NCBI GenBank assembly: GCA_034620365.1
Contig: JAQGEQ010000045.1
Coordinates: forward strand, 806,001 to 870,000
Source of the DNA: Pegea sp. RAD2-039
Lineage: Eukaryota > Chordata > Thaliacea > Salpida > Salpidae
Reading direction: 5' to 3'
DNA length: 64,000 bases
Part shown: one piece after another, positions 45,932-58,500 of the stretch
Numbering within the stretch: position 1 is the first letter of the stretch
How the letters are laid out: each line of letters opens with the position of its first letter
Program-made: the position numbers and the translations under genes
Notes under the pieces: model-generated
Databases searched by the model: none
Seen by the model: only the letters and a program-made list of their open reading frames with translations
What the model was told of the DNA's origin: nothing

Positions 45932-47521
45932 ACAGCGACAGTGACGTCATCATATCGCGTCGTCATCACTTTTTAATTTGATTATTTTTGGAATCTTTCA
46001 TCTTACGCCATCATCATTATCATGTCATATCTTCGTTTGAATATCGCGATGACAGCGGCGACGGCGGCGACGAAGTTCTTTAGGAAAATTTACTTTTTAT
46101 TTTATTTTATTATTTTTTTTGATCTTTCTCGAAATGTCAGCTGACTTCAGTTGCGACTACTTCGTAAATGATAATTTATTTAAATTAACGGCGACGACTC
46201 GCCCCACCCCCTTCCTCCCTCAAAAAACCTTTTTATTTCTTCCGACTTCTTATTTATTTTCTCTTTGTTTGGGCCGACCAAAAGCTGGCTATGACACGCG
46301 CGTGCTGGTCGGTTGCCATGAGCAACAGCCTTCGAGCTGGAAACATCTTTTTAGAAGATCAAATTTTGAGTTGTATATCAAGTGGTTAATTAACAACAAG
46401 CCGCCCCGTCTTCTCGCGTGCTTGTCTCTTTCTCTGTCGCCTAGCAACCGATGCAACTTCTTCGCCTTATGTGTCTAGCAACAGCAGTGGAGGCCTTCAT
46501 CATCAATCTCTTGTTGATGGGCATCTCTGATCTCAGTTTTAAGTGATTTTTTTTGTTTTCTTCGCTTCGGAACTTCGTGAAGCGACTGATGACGTCATCA
46601 AGTAGCATCTTCTAGCACACCGTCACCTTCCGAATCGAAACTTGCTTCTTCATCTGCTACTGCTGTCAATTACAAGTTGTTGGTACATCAGCAGCAGCAG
46701 ACATTTAGGAAATTTCAACCCCACCACCTTCATACCAAATGAAAATAGTACCCCCCTCCCCCCCCCACTACTACTCGTAGCATGTTTTATTTAAATATCG
46801 TTGAAGGTCCCCTACTCCCCCCCCCCCCCAAATACCTTCTACTTTTGTCATTTTCTTCTTTTCTTCGCTCACTATTTTTTTGTTGCTTGTAATTCACCAA
46901 AAACAATATCTGATGATGATGGTGGGATCTTCACATTCTCTTCTCGCTTCTGGTTGCTAACCAGTTGGTTTCTAGCTGGTTGGTAGCTAACCAGTTGGTT
47001 TCTGACTGGTTGGTTGCTAACCAGTTGGTTTCTAGCTGGTTGGTAGCTAACCAGTTGGTTTCTGACTGGTTGATTGCTAACCAGTTGGTTTCTGGCTGGT
47101 TGGTAGCTAACCAGTTGGTTTCTGGCTGGTTGGTAGCTAACCAGTTGGTTTCTAGCTGGTTGGTTGCTAACCAGTTGGTTTCTGGCTGGTTGGTAGCTAA
47201 CCAGTTGGTTTCTGGCTGGTTGGTTGCTAGCTAGTTGGTTGCTATGTAGTTGGTTGGTTTGCATCTTTCTGAGACCTCTCTACAATGAAGCCTCTTGCAT
47301 TTTGACTGTGATTCTTTCCGCAATGCATCTACCACGTCATCACCATCTATCATCTATGACGTCGTTCATTTCTACAGCAACCAATCGACCATATGCTATG
47401 CAAACTTTGCAGTTGATTCCAACTCCCGTTTCCATGGCAATGGCCGTCGTATTGCGAGCTTTGTTCCGCCTCGCTGACTTTCTGTTAGTTAGGTTTTTCT
47501 CGTATGCTGGTGATGACGTCA
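41757..47521. repeat. Dispersed TGACGTCA octamer cluster 2 (LARP4 locus)
   Basis: Exact octamers at 41757, 43075, 44519, 44644, 44698, 44791, 45038, 45195, 45385, 45942, 46590 and 47514, most extended by TCA. They lie in introns, in coding exon 44547-45030 (where they encode VTS or MTSS), and in the 3' region. Others occur in the hnRNP gene (28445, 28786). Confidence 0.95.
46950..47258 (+). repeat. 30-bp minisatellite with a hairpin in each unit
   Basis: About ten units of GGTTGGTWGCTAACCAGTTGG plus TTTCTRRCT. In each unit ACTGGTT or GCTGGTT pairs with AACCAGT seven bases on, giving a 6-7 bp stem with a seven-base loop. Adjacent units alternate TTGCT/TAGCT and GACT/AGCT, so a 60-bp higher-order period is also present. 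Confidence 0.93.
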
Positions 47522-47734
47522 TGTTCTGCTCGACTGAGCGCTAGCTTTAGCGACGATGAAGGCTCGACGCCCTCTTGTGGCTCTTGAGTTGATCAGATCA
47601 GCTTCAATCTCATTCAATTCCATTTGTTGTTTTATTTGGACGTTAGTATTTAGATAGTAACTAATTATCAATTCAAGATAACTTTCAACTGGATGCTAAA
47701 TGTTAATCGACTAAAATTCACCGAAATCTTCTAC

Positions 47735-47740
47735 AATAAA
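47735..47740 (+). terminator. Candidate poly(A) signal of LARP4
   Basis: First clear AATAAA at the end of the GC-rich block following the LARP4 stop. Confidence 0.4.
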
Positions 47741-47760
47741 CCAGAACCGGACATAAAACT

Positions 47761-50700
47761 TGTGATTTATTCAATTATTGATAAAAGTGAGTTGAAGAAA
47801 ACGCGATCATGCGTAGATGAGTAGCTGATGAAGAAAACTTCTCAATTATTTCATTTTGAAAATAATTGAATATTTTAAATGTTTGTTGCAAAGATTCTTT
47901 CAATAATTTTCAACAGAATTCTTTGAAATTGTTTGAAAAGTTGCACAATATTCAAATGTCGATTATTAATAGGTTGAAACTTACAATAAATATTTGATTT
48001 CTTTTCAACTTGTATCGTAAAAAGTTGAACATTAGGCGGGGAGGGTTGGGGGGGGGGGTAAACAAAATATTTAGAATTACATCCAAATAAATTTCAACAA
48101 TTTCTCTCAAAATCGCATCTTCTCAAATATCAAATGCTTCATTAGAAAAATTTGGAAGAGATATTCATCTGAAGCTTAATGGAATTTTCTAATATCAATA
48201 AACAAAACCGGAAAATTGGTTTGTTGAAATAACAAAACTATTTTGAAATCATTCAACTTATTTCTATGTATTTAATATAAACTTTGATGAGTCAGATTAC
48301 AGCAGTAAGTGATTGATAAGATCTTTTGTAACTAACTATTTGAATTCTCTATTTCCAATAGATATAGAAAATGTTATCCTCCAAAATAATGCTTTTATGA
48401 CTGGAAGCAAATAATTTAATCATTTCTATGTTAAAATCAAACTTATCAAAGTGAAAGATTTAGAAAACTTTCATTTGAAAAGCTTTTTAAGTCAGCAGAT
48501 TATATTGATCATATGATTTTGTCATTGAATTATGATTGATATCACAGATTTTATCAAAATGTAAACATTTAATTTACAAACAACATTTTCTGCTTTACAA
48601 ACATTTTAATCAAAATCAATTGTCGATTTTATAGAAAATATTTCGCAACACGAATTTCCACAAACTGAAATTATCAGCATTTTTTAAAAAATTTTAATTA
48701 ACCTAATTATCGTTGGTAATTATAAGTTTTAAAAAAACATTTTTTATTAAGAATAATTGTCAAAATCTTTTTAAAATCAATTATATAAACTTTCATGAAA
48801 ATTACATTTAAAATCTAGTTGGTGGAAAATTTTAAAGTGTTTACAAAATAAAGACGAATAACTGTTTAAGGAGTTATCATAAAAAGTCACGAAAGAAAAC
48901 AGATCAAACAGGTTTAAACTCTCCAAGAAAGGTTCTTCAAATTTATTTACTTGTTTTCCACAACAATTTAGTGTCTTTTACATCATTAAAATACCAAATG
49001 AGCTATTAAAAGCTGGTCGAAAAAATAGATTCAATTGTTTTTGGACATTTTTAAAAAGTTTTAAACTTTATTCATAAAATTTTAGAACTATTTTCCGATT
49101 TCAGCCACATGTGTTGGTCTATTTCAGTAATTTTTAATGTATTTAGCTGCCTTAAACTATCAGTAAGTTATTGTATAAAAACTCTTTCAATTATAAATAA
49201 TTTGTACAAATGCAGTCTTATCATCGATTTTTTATAATCATTTAAGAAACCGATAATTATAAAATAATAATATTTTTGTTTATATTTTTTAAAAGTATCT
49301 GAATAATCAAAAATATTTTTAAATTGAACATTTTAATTTATGAATTGATATTTTTTCATGTTTTGATTTCAATAAAACCTTACATTTTTATTTATAAAAA
49401 TGTTTGAGTAATTACTATTTCAATTATTTGTGTGTTTTAAACAGCTCTTTATTTTGAAGAATGTAGGAATTTTGGTTTTCAATAAACATATATTAGTTTT
49501 TTATTTGCAAATAATGGAAGTATTTTTTAATAAAAAAATTAAATAATATGCAAACTGTAAAAGTTAGTTTATTGGCAAATTTATTTTATTTTATTTAGAA
49601 AAAAACTTCTTTAAACTATCTTTTAGATGTTAAAAAATATATTTTTGTGATAAAATTTTGAAAAAATAGGTTTTAATTGTCTCCACGATAAAATATAAGA
49701 CTTGCTGACTTCTGTAAAGAATAAATGTACAATAGATGGTTAATCCTTAAGATAAATTATTTCTTCAGTGGATAGATTATGATTTACTACTAACTATAAA
49801 ACTGAATTTTTTTAAATGGTTCTGTTTACAATAGATCTTTGAAAATCAAATTTTAAAAGTGTCTATAATTTTAAAGACTTTTAAAATGATTTCCATAAAA
49901 AATGTAAATAAAAAATCAAGCTTATTTGATTGTAGCAAAATTATAAAATTATAAATTTTCAAAAGCTGAAAACAACGAATGAACTAGTTTCCTTTAAACC
50001 TTCAAACATTTTTCTTTAGAAGTTATAAATAAACTTATTCCTAACAACGCAAGGTAATTAGTTTAAATCGACTCTATTCATAGAGATAAAAGTCTGTTTG
50101 ATATTTTTAAATGAAATATTTATAGGTATCTTGATAATCGGAGATTTATGAAATTGTCTTTTTAAAGTCAATGGAACAAAACTAGTGCAAGAAATTAATA
50201 TTGAGTTGTAATTAGAGTTATTAAACTCAAAATTTAAACTTTAAGAAAAAAATAAGATTTCAAGTCAAAACTTTGACAAATAGATTTATTAATTAATTGT
50301 TTAACACTTCTTTTAATTTATAAACTGAATTGTTGGTATTCACTACGTATAAGACACGATTGTCTATCTTAAAACTTTCATTTAATTACTTTATTTTACA
50401 AATATTATTTATAGACTTATTATCAAATATTACTTTTTTTAACTCAGTTGAAAACTTTTTCATTTTAAAATTGAACCATCAGTATTAGAAATAATTAACT
50501 TAATTTTTTATTATATTCTTAATTTTTTAACCAGTTATCTGATATTCATTATCAAAATTATTTAACAAAGTCGTTTTCTACTACGAAATTGACTATAGAT
50601 TTATGTTTAGCAAAGATTTTATCACAAGTAGTTGACGACTCACATAAGAGTTACTTCCAAATGATTCTTTTTCGGCTGACATTTTTTGTTTGTATTTTAC

Positions 50701-51746
50701 TACTTTTGTTCAAACTATTTTTTGTTATTTCAAAGAAAAATTGCATCAAACAGTCGATAATCTGTACTCTTAGCTGCCGTATAAAGTTTTTATCTTGTAG
50801 ATTAATGTCCTCATTCAGTTTTTCAATTAATGAATTTGAATGATGCTAACTAGAAAGTTATCGAATTTAGTGTAAGGCACAAAATTTAAGGTAAAAATAT
50901 CTGACTTAGTAAAACTCTTCTGTCTTTTGATATAAAACTAATTTTGTATAAAAATTAGCTTTACTCCGAGATAATTTATCTTTAAGACATCTATTAGCTT
51001 TTTGTTCAGTGTATACCACAATAATTGGTTTTACATTTAATATATAACCCTTAGGTAACACTTATGTATGTTAAGCTGCAAATCTAAACTTACAAAAGAA
51101 CGACTAAAAAAGTAATTTATTCAATTAAAATTATTATTTTAAAGTTAATTGATTATAAAATTAAAGATTAATATTGTATATAAATAAAAGTAAATTTATT
51201 TTGATAAAATATTTTTGAAGTTTACATTTTTAAAATAAAAAAAATACATTTTAGTCTAAGTAGCATTAACGCCAAAACAAATCTCAGATTTTGTGTATTT
51301 ATTTATCAATTGTTTTAAGGAAATTTTAGATTAAAGATTTTATAAGATTCACATCCATCTAATTTTATAAACATTTTGTTGTTAGAAAAATAATTGAAAT
51401 AATCTAAAAATGTTTTAAATGTTTGCTTTATATGATATGAAGATATTTTAGTTTTTAAATGAAGCTTTAAGTTTTAATAAAATTTTTTACGGATATTTAT
51501 GTTCAATTCTATAATTTAATTTTATAAATTATTCTCAATTTGTTATTTCACATCTTTAAAATTAGTGGCCGTTAACTTAAAAAGATTTGTTGCATTATAG
51601 AAGTTATATTTAAAAAATTTCATGTTTTAAATTTCATTTTACTGTTGCAACAGAAACTTTCTTTAATAAAAATATTTCTAACATCTATCTCTCCTACTTA
51701 CAGATTTCTTAGCTTATTTACTAGCTTTGAAAGTTGATTATTAGTG
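47761..51746. other. Intergenic, AT-rich
   Basis: Between the end of LARP4 and ARP10. There is a run of 11 G at 48048-48058. No supported gene, array or RNA. A weak T-rich frame at 50589-50843 lacks any recognisable domain. Confidence 0.6.
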
Positions 51747-53644
51747 ATGCCATCTTTTAAAAGTGACACTGAAAATAATCCCGTAATTTTGGATATTGGT
51801 GAGGTTTACACAAAAATTGGTATCCATGGTGACAGTGAACCAAGATCTGTTATACCTACAGCTATTACTAACCCTGGTAATGAAGTTAATTTTATTACTA
51901 TTAGTCTCTGTCTTTAGCTTTTATTTTATTTATAATTAATCCATTTTCCTTATTGTTAGAATTTATATAAAATTCTGTTTTTAGATGGAACAGTTAAATA
52001 TATACTAAAGCATGACCATTCTTCTATTATTGGTTACCAGCCTGGTAAAGATTTCCGGAGAATAGTTTATAAATTTCTTGAAAAAATTTACTTTGGTATA
52101 TTGCAAGTGAATCCAAAGCATCATTCTGTAATAATCTGTGAATCTCTAGTTGGTTCTAGAAAGCTAAGAGATACACTTGCTGATGTATTATTAAACGATT
52201 TTGAGGTAAAAAAAATCATATTTATTCATTTTTTGATCTTAAAATATTTAGGTTCCATCTTTGAACTTCTCTTCTCATCATTTAATGGCCTGCTTTACTG
52301 TAGCAACTGGTACTTCTTTGATATTAGATTGTTCATATGGTGAATCAGTAGCTATTCCAGTTGTTGAATGGACTCCTTTGTTGTGGGCTTGGCATGCTGC
52401 TGATGTAACTACATCAGTTTTTATCAACAATTCGTAAAATTTTATTGTATTAAAGACTGGGGCAGCTGCTATTCATAAATCAATTGAAAAAAAGCTGTTA
52501 GAAAATGGGAAGCAATTAGTTGATGATAAACTAGAAGAGAAGATTAGTGTAAAGATCAGTGAACAAGTTCTTGAGGATATTAAAGTGAATACTTTTGTTG
52601 AAATATCTTTAAATATTGACATCTTCTTTCAAAGGTCAAAACATGTTTTGTTACAACATTGGAAAGGTCTAAACAAATTCGAGAAAAAAATTCAGTTCGT
52701 TTCAAACTTGTTCTAAAAAATTTCTCTCCATTAATTGTTGTTCAAACAGAATTTTCTTTTAGGAACTCAAAAGCCCACCTGATGTCAAATATTATTTAAA
52801 TGGATCAACAACCTTACTGATACCAGGCGCTGTTCGTGAGGAATGTTGTGAAGTTCTGTTTGATCAGGTTCATCTCTAGTTGTAATCATTCGATCTTCAA
52901 TTCTATCTAAACAAACTTTCAATTCTCAAATTATTGTCACATTTTTGTTAATCTTTGTCAACAAATTGTAGGATAATGATCGTGTCTCTGTATCCACAAT
53001 TATTTTGGATTGCTTACTCAAAAGTCCTGTTGATACAGTGAAAGAACTCGCTAAAAATCTCATTTTTATCGGTGAGAATCAAAGAATAAAATAATGAAGT
53101 TGGAAATTGAACTTTTTAAAAATTACTTCTTCACATCTTGATGTTATTATTGAATAGGAGGCACTTCAATGATCCCTGGATTCAAGCATCGACTTTTGAC
53201 TGAACTGAATGAAGCAGTTAGGAATGAAGAACGATATCGAGAACCGGTGAGATCTTCAGCTTGATGTCTTCCTTGTAATCCTCATCTGTGACTTGTAACA
53301 GCTTGCTGAATGTCAATTTCGTCTTCATGATCCACCAACTCAACCTAATCTCGTCTCGTGGTTGGGTGCATCTATTTTTGGAAGCATAAAAGAATTTAGA
53401 AGAAGATTTATTACAAAAGAATATTATGAAAAAGTGAGGCGATAAAAAATTAAAAATATTTAAACTGAAGAAAAATTAAATATTTTTAAAGCATAATAAG
53501 CAGCTACCTGATTGGTCGGTCGCAAACCTTCCATTTCCTGATATAATGGAAGATAAACAAGCTTCTCCTGGAAGTTTGAATTATATCCGAAGTCTTAGAA
53601 AGTCTGAGATGTTGAGACACCGTAGATCAAAAGAAGGAAACTGA
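51747..53644 (+). CDS. ACTR10: Actin-related protein 10 (ARP10), dynactin pointed-end subunit, 423 aa
   Basis: Exons 51747-51876, 51985-52205, 52252-52404, 52456-52584, 52635-52694, 52763-52867, 52972-53071, 53158-53246, 53302-53433 and 53492-53644 sum to 424 codons with the stop; all phases agree. ARP10 caps the pointed end of the dynactin filament. Matches to the family in order: VILDIGEVYTKIGIHG (first actin phosphate-loop region), VIICESLVGSRKLRDTL, HHLMACFTVATGTSLILDCSYGE, VSTIILDCLLKSPVD, LIFIGGTSMIPGF, and NLVSWLGASIFGSIKEF near the C-terminus. Length matches human ACTR10 (417). Introns are 46-113 nt. The ATG is preceded by TTAGTG without a TATA box. Confidence 0.96.
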
Positions 53645-55581
53645 AGATGTTTAAAATTTATTTCTGATTTAAGCTTATCAAAGTATCTTGAATGTTGTAT
53701 TGATGTCTTCTCTTTGAGATGTACGAATTGTAGCATGAAATTATAATTACTAAATAAATAAAATAATAAATAAAATTTGCTCGCTACATAGATCAACTTC
53801 ATTGAGTAAACAAGTTTTATTTTGATATTTTTACAATCAATAGTAATCTGCTTGTAGAGCATTTGATTGTTTTAAATAACTTTTGTCAACTCAGATAATT
53901 AAGTTAGATAAAAAACTTCTCTTTCAATGAGGACTACTCTTAAAAGATCTTAGTTTTTTTAACTAAATTAAAAGGAGCCTTATGAGTAAACAGTTTTTAA
54001 ACTGTAATCAAGATTTTATCAAAACTTCAAAATGATAATTGAACTAATTTTCTTTATTGACTCAACAAATAGTATTCAAAAAAAGGTTTAATGGTTATTT
54101 AAACGAAAAAGTTTATTTTAATGAGTTTTTTATGTTGAAAACTTATTAGATATAAACCAATAAATAATGAGTTCAATTGATTTTAGAGCTCTATATAAAA
54201 CATCAATGTTCAAATTACTTGCTTCCAACTGTTTTGATATATTTCTTTTTCAGCGGTATTTAAATCGTTATTTTCTAGGTAGTTGTAGAAAAGTCAAATT
54301 CGAGCTACCAACAAACAAAATAGCAAGTTGCACATCATCAAACATGTATTTTATATCCATTCTCTTCTAAAATAGTTAAGTCCCTGAAATTCCTGAAATT
54401 TTATATAATATTCTTTTGTGGTTGTGAACCATTAACTATACTTTCGAAAAACAGCTACCATTATGAGTTTTATGTAAAAATTGAATTTGATGCTAATAAA
54501 TTAGTTTGCTTAAGAATGAGTTAACTGTATTTCAAGCGATTCAAAAATAGATGGTTTCCAAAACGCGTTATCAAGACCTTTATATTTGAAGCGCTGGACA
54601 ATACTGCTTTGATAAAGTTTTATAAAGTACAGACATCAAATCTTCTAAATATTTTATATTTTAAAAGCAAAATGAATAAACAATTTAAGCAACGCTTAAA
54701 GATATAGAACTTAAATCTATTACAAAGAAATTTTGAAAAATATTTTATTCAACTATCAAGGTATCTGATTTGCTTTGATTGAAGAAGATTGGTGAGTAAT
54801 AAGTAATTTGTAAATACTTTTCGTAAAATAAATTTTATAATATGGATAATGCCTGAGTTCAATTCATTGTTTACTGATTGGTCGTCAAAATACAAAACTT
54901 TAGCTTTTATCTAAAATTTTGTACAGCAAATTTAAATCACTTATATTGAAATTATATTTATTTATTTTTGATTAATTTAAGACATAAACATCAAGATTTT
55001 AAAGTAATTATATGAGCTGTCCTTCATAACCTTTTTAGTTATTACTGTTTTAGGCCATTTTGTCAAATAAATATGTTGTTAGTATTCGTGTCGTCGGTAA
55101 TTTATTGTTGGCTTTAATAAGTAAGCTTAATTGGATACTTTAAAAATGAATGTTTTTGTTGCGTTTTTATCATAATAACCATATTTAATTTTTAATTATT
55201 TTTAGCTGTGGCTTCACCTTCTTAAAATTATTTTGTATTATGAATTATAAACAATTTTTGAAAATTTACATTTGAAATTAATTATGTTATATGTTTTAAA
55301 AATTAATAAAAAGTTATATATATTAAAATAAACTAAATTTGAAATTGATAGAATTTGGTTAATTGTTGATCTTTTGTTTATTTTTAAATAATCTCGAACT
55401 TGATTATATTGTTTTGTAGTAGCAAGTTTACATTAATAATAAAAATATTAGAAAATTTAATTTTTATATTTTATTGATAAACTTTACAATTTATTGAATT
55501 GATTTTTATATTTTTATAGAAACCAAACTTTTAAAATTGGAATATTTTATTTAGATTTTTATAGATGCCAATTTAGTTATA
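53645..55581. other. Intergenic, AT-rich, with ARP10 poly(A) signal
   Basis: Overlapping AATAAA hexamers at 53753-53770 follow the ARP10 stop. The remainder shows no supported gene; a short frame at 54167-54370 has no homology. The STT3B promoter must lie here, but no element is clear. Confidence 0.55.
53753..53758 (+). terminator. Poly(A) signal of ARP10
   Basis: AATAAA 109 nt after the stop, the first of several overlapping hexamers. Confidence 0.5.
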
Positions 55582-58500
55582 ATGTCATTGGTATCAAATA
55601 GACCAGTTGGTATCAATTCTTTAAAGAACCCAACTGCAGTTTCTTCACTGATAGTTGCTGTAGTTCTTTCCATATGTTGTGTGATTGGTTTTGCATCTAG
55701 GCTTTTTGCTGTGATCAGATTTGAAAGTATCATCCATGAATTCGATCCCTGGTAAGTTTATATTTGCTGATGTTAAGAAAATAGTTGTAAAAATTTGATG
55801 TTTTTTCTGTAACCAGTCACATATTCTTATTGATTAGAATCATGAAAAAAAGACTTGTGAAGTCAAAACTTAACCAAACTACAAATGTTTGTTTAAGATT
55901 ATTGATGACTTAGTTTATCAAAGTCTTCATTCTTTTAATTTTATCTATGATACTTTAATTTCAAAATATAAATCAGATTAAACTGATTGAAGCCAACTTT
56001 TGTAGATAATAAAAAATGATTAAAAAAAAGAAAAAATTAGTAATATGAAAACTGAGAAATGAAGAAAAAGTTTATTTAAACAATTACTTAATTCACTTTC
56101 TTTTTTGAAGGTTTAATTATCGCTCAACTCATCGATTAACAACTTTTGGATTTTATGATTTTCTCAACTGGTTTGATGAAAGAGCATGGTATCCTTTGGG
56201 TAGAATAGTTGGTGGAACTGTGAGATTCCTCTAAATGATCCTTTCATCTTCAACTAACTTTTGGTTTTGTTGTAGGTTTATCCAGGTTTAATGGTGACAT
56301 CTGGTTTCATTCACTGGTTGATGAGTTATCTGAACATAACCATTCATATTCGAGATGTCTGTGTCTTTTTAGCTCCATTATTTAGCGGATTTACATCTAT
56401 ATCAACTTATCTTCTCACAAAAGAACTTTGGGATACTGGCGCTGGATTATTTGCTGCAGGATTTATGTGTATAGGTGAACAGTTTCTAAAAAGTTTTCTA
56501 AACATAAGTGTGAAGTGATTAAGTTGGCTGCTTCTTCATCGTACTTTGCGCGCGCGGGTTGAACCTCAACTAGTTGAAGATATACTGTGGGTTAATACAA
56601 GAGTTAAAAACCAGGTCACTGGACAGCGCATCTGAATAATTTGTGTTTTTTTGCCTGTCCCGACCAAGAATGGCCATGGTGTGACCCAGGGCAGAGATCC
56701 AGTGTAGTAGAATTCCACTGTCCACACCAACAAAGTACGGACTGATGCAGCTACTAGCACTGAGTACAGTGACCAACTACCTATGAGACTCCAACTCCGG
56801 ATTTAATTTGCATTTCATTAACCAAACAACTTCTACCCAGGTTTTCCTTGTTGATCTAAAGAATATAGCTTATATCTGATATGACTAAACCCACACACAC
56901 ATACAGGAAGATATAGGCTTCCGTCTACTACTTCAGCCTATAAAAATTTCCCTTTATAGTAATATATCATTAATAATCTTTTAAATATTATATATGTTCA
57001 ACTACTTAAGTTTATATTTTCTTTGTCTAAAAATATTCAAGTTTTTTATATGAAAATTGTGGTTTCAGTTCCTGGTTACATCTCTAGATCTGTAGCAGGA
57101 AGTTATGATAATGAAGGTATTGCTATCTTTGCTCTTCAATTTACTTTTTACTTGTGGATCAAAGCTCTTAAAAGTGGTTCAGTATTTTGGGCAGTCTGTA
57201 CTGCTTTATCTTACTTTTATATGGTAAGTCTGAAACCAGTTTAATGTTATTAATTATTTACAACATATTGATCAATATTAATGACTAAAAGATTAATTAT
57301 TAATTGTGCTGTTGTTAAAATATTATCAACAAATTTCTAACATATTATATCTTATATATATTTGAATTTATATAAATCATAATTAACTCGATTATAATTT
57401 TCATGAATTTTTATCAAATAAACTAGATATATATTTCAAAGTTGTTTTTTATCTTCTAATTTTCAATGTTTAATATCAAAATGAATTATTATTTTTTCTG
57501 TAGGTTTCAGCTTGGGGTGGGTACGTATTTATTATCAACATCATACCAATACATGCTTTCTTTCTTTTGGTAATGCAAAGATTTTCATATCGTCTATATG
57601 TCGGTAAGTCTTTTAATTTCATCTGAGAGCTTTTTAATGTCACCGCTGACTTCTTATTCAAGATAATTTATTTGTTCAGCTGAATAAAGCTTTCTAAATT
57701 TCGAAAAATAAATAAGATTAAATTCCAGAAAAAAAATCTTGTTGAGTTATTTTAGTGTAACAATAGTTCACATCTATAATTCAAAATCTCTGCATCAAAG
57801 ATACCTCTAAATATCTACATCTTTCCAGCTTACACTACATTCTTTGTTCTTGGACTTCTTCTATCCATGCAAATTCCATTCGTCGGTTTTCAACCAATCA
57901 GAACGAGCGAACATATGCTATCAGCAGGTTACTTACTCAGCTTCATCTTTCAATTCCTTCAACAACTAATTTGTTTTAGGAATGTTCCTCTTACTACAAG
58001 CTTACTGCTTTCTTCATTATATCAGTTCCAAAATGTCGAGTAAACAGTTCAAGACATTGTCACTTGCAGTAGTTGGGGTTATCTGTGTACTTGCTCTCGT
58101 GGTTTTAACATTTTTAACATATGCAGGTGAGTGAATTGCAAGTAGTAACCACTGTAACCACAACAGATGATTCTAGGTTATGTGGCGCCCTGGAGTGGTC
58201 GATTTTACTCCCTGTGGGACACAGGATACGCAAAGATCCATATCCCAATTATTGCTTCTGTTTCTGAACATCAACCCACACCATGGTCTTCGTTTTTCTT
58301 TGACCTTCACGTGCTTGTCTGTGCGTTTCCTGCTGGTGTTTGGTTCTGTATTCAAAAGATCAATGACGAAAGAGTCTTCGGTAAGTTTAGATCCCAATAC
58401 AACATCTTCTGATCACTATTTTCTTCTCAGTCGTCACTTATGCTGTGTTGGCATCATATTTTGCTGGTGTGATGGTTCGATTGATGCTAACACTTACACC

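Larger units (their letters stand above)
45932..47740 (+). other. Probable LARP4 3' UTR, GC-rich
   Basis: Composition stays GC-rich after the stop and falls abruptly to AT-rich near 47,760, just after an AATAAA. The stretch contains C-tracts (46747-46768, 46814-46830), a 30-bp minisatellite and two TGACGTCA copies downstream of the one at 45942. Several open frames on both strands follow from composition and have no support. Treating all of it as one UTR is inference. Confidence 0.45.

Noticed and set aside
46872..47264. Frames on both strands reading NQLVSYQPARNQL or ANQLVSGWLV repeats
   Set aside because: Products of the 30-bp minisatellite; open on both strands, so no coding evidence.
56560..56580. 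tRNA gene in the STT3B intron
   Set aside because: Only a B-box-like string is visible; no A box, no cloverleaf could be folded by eye.
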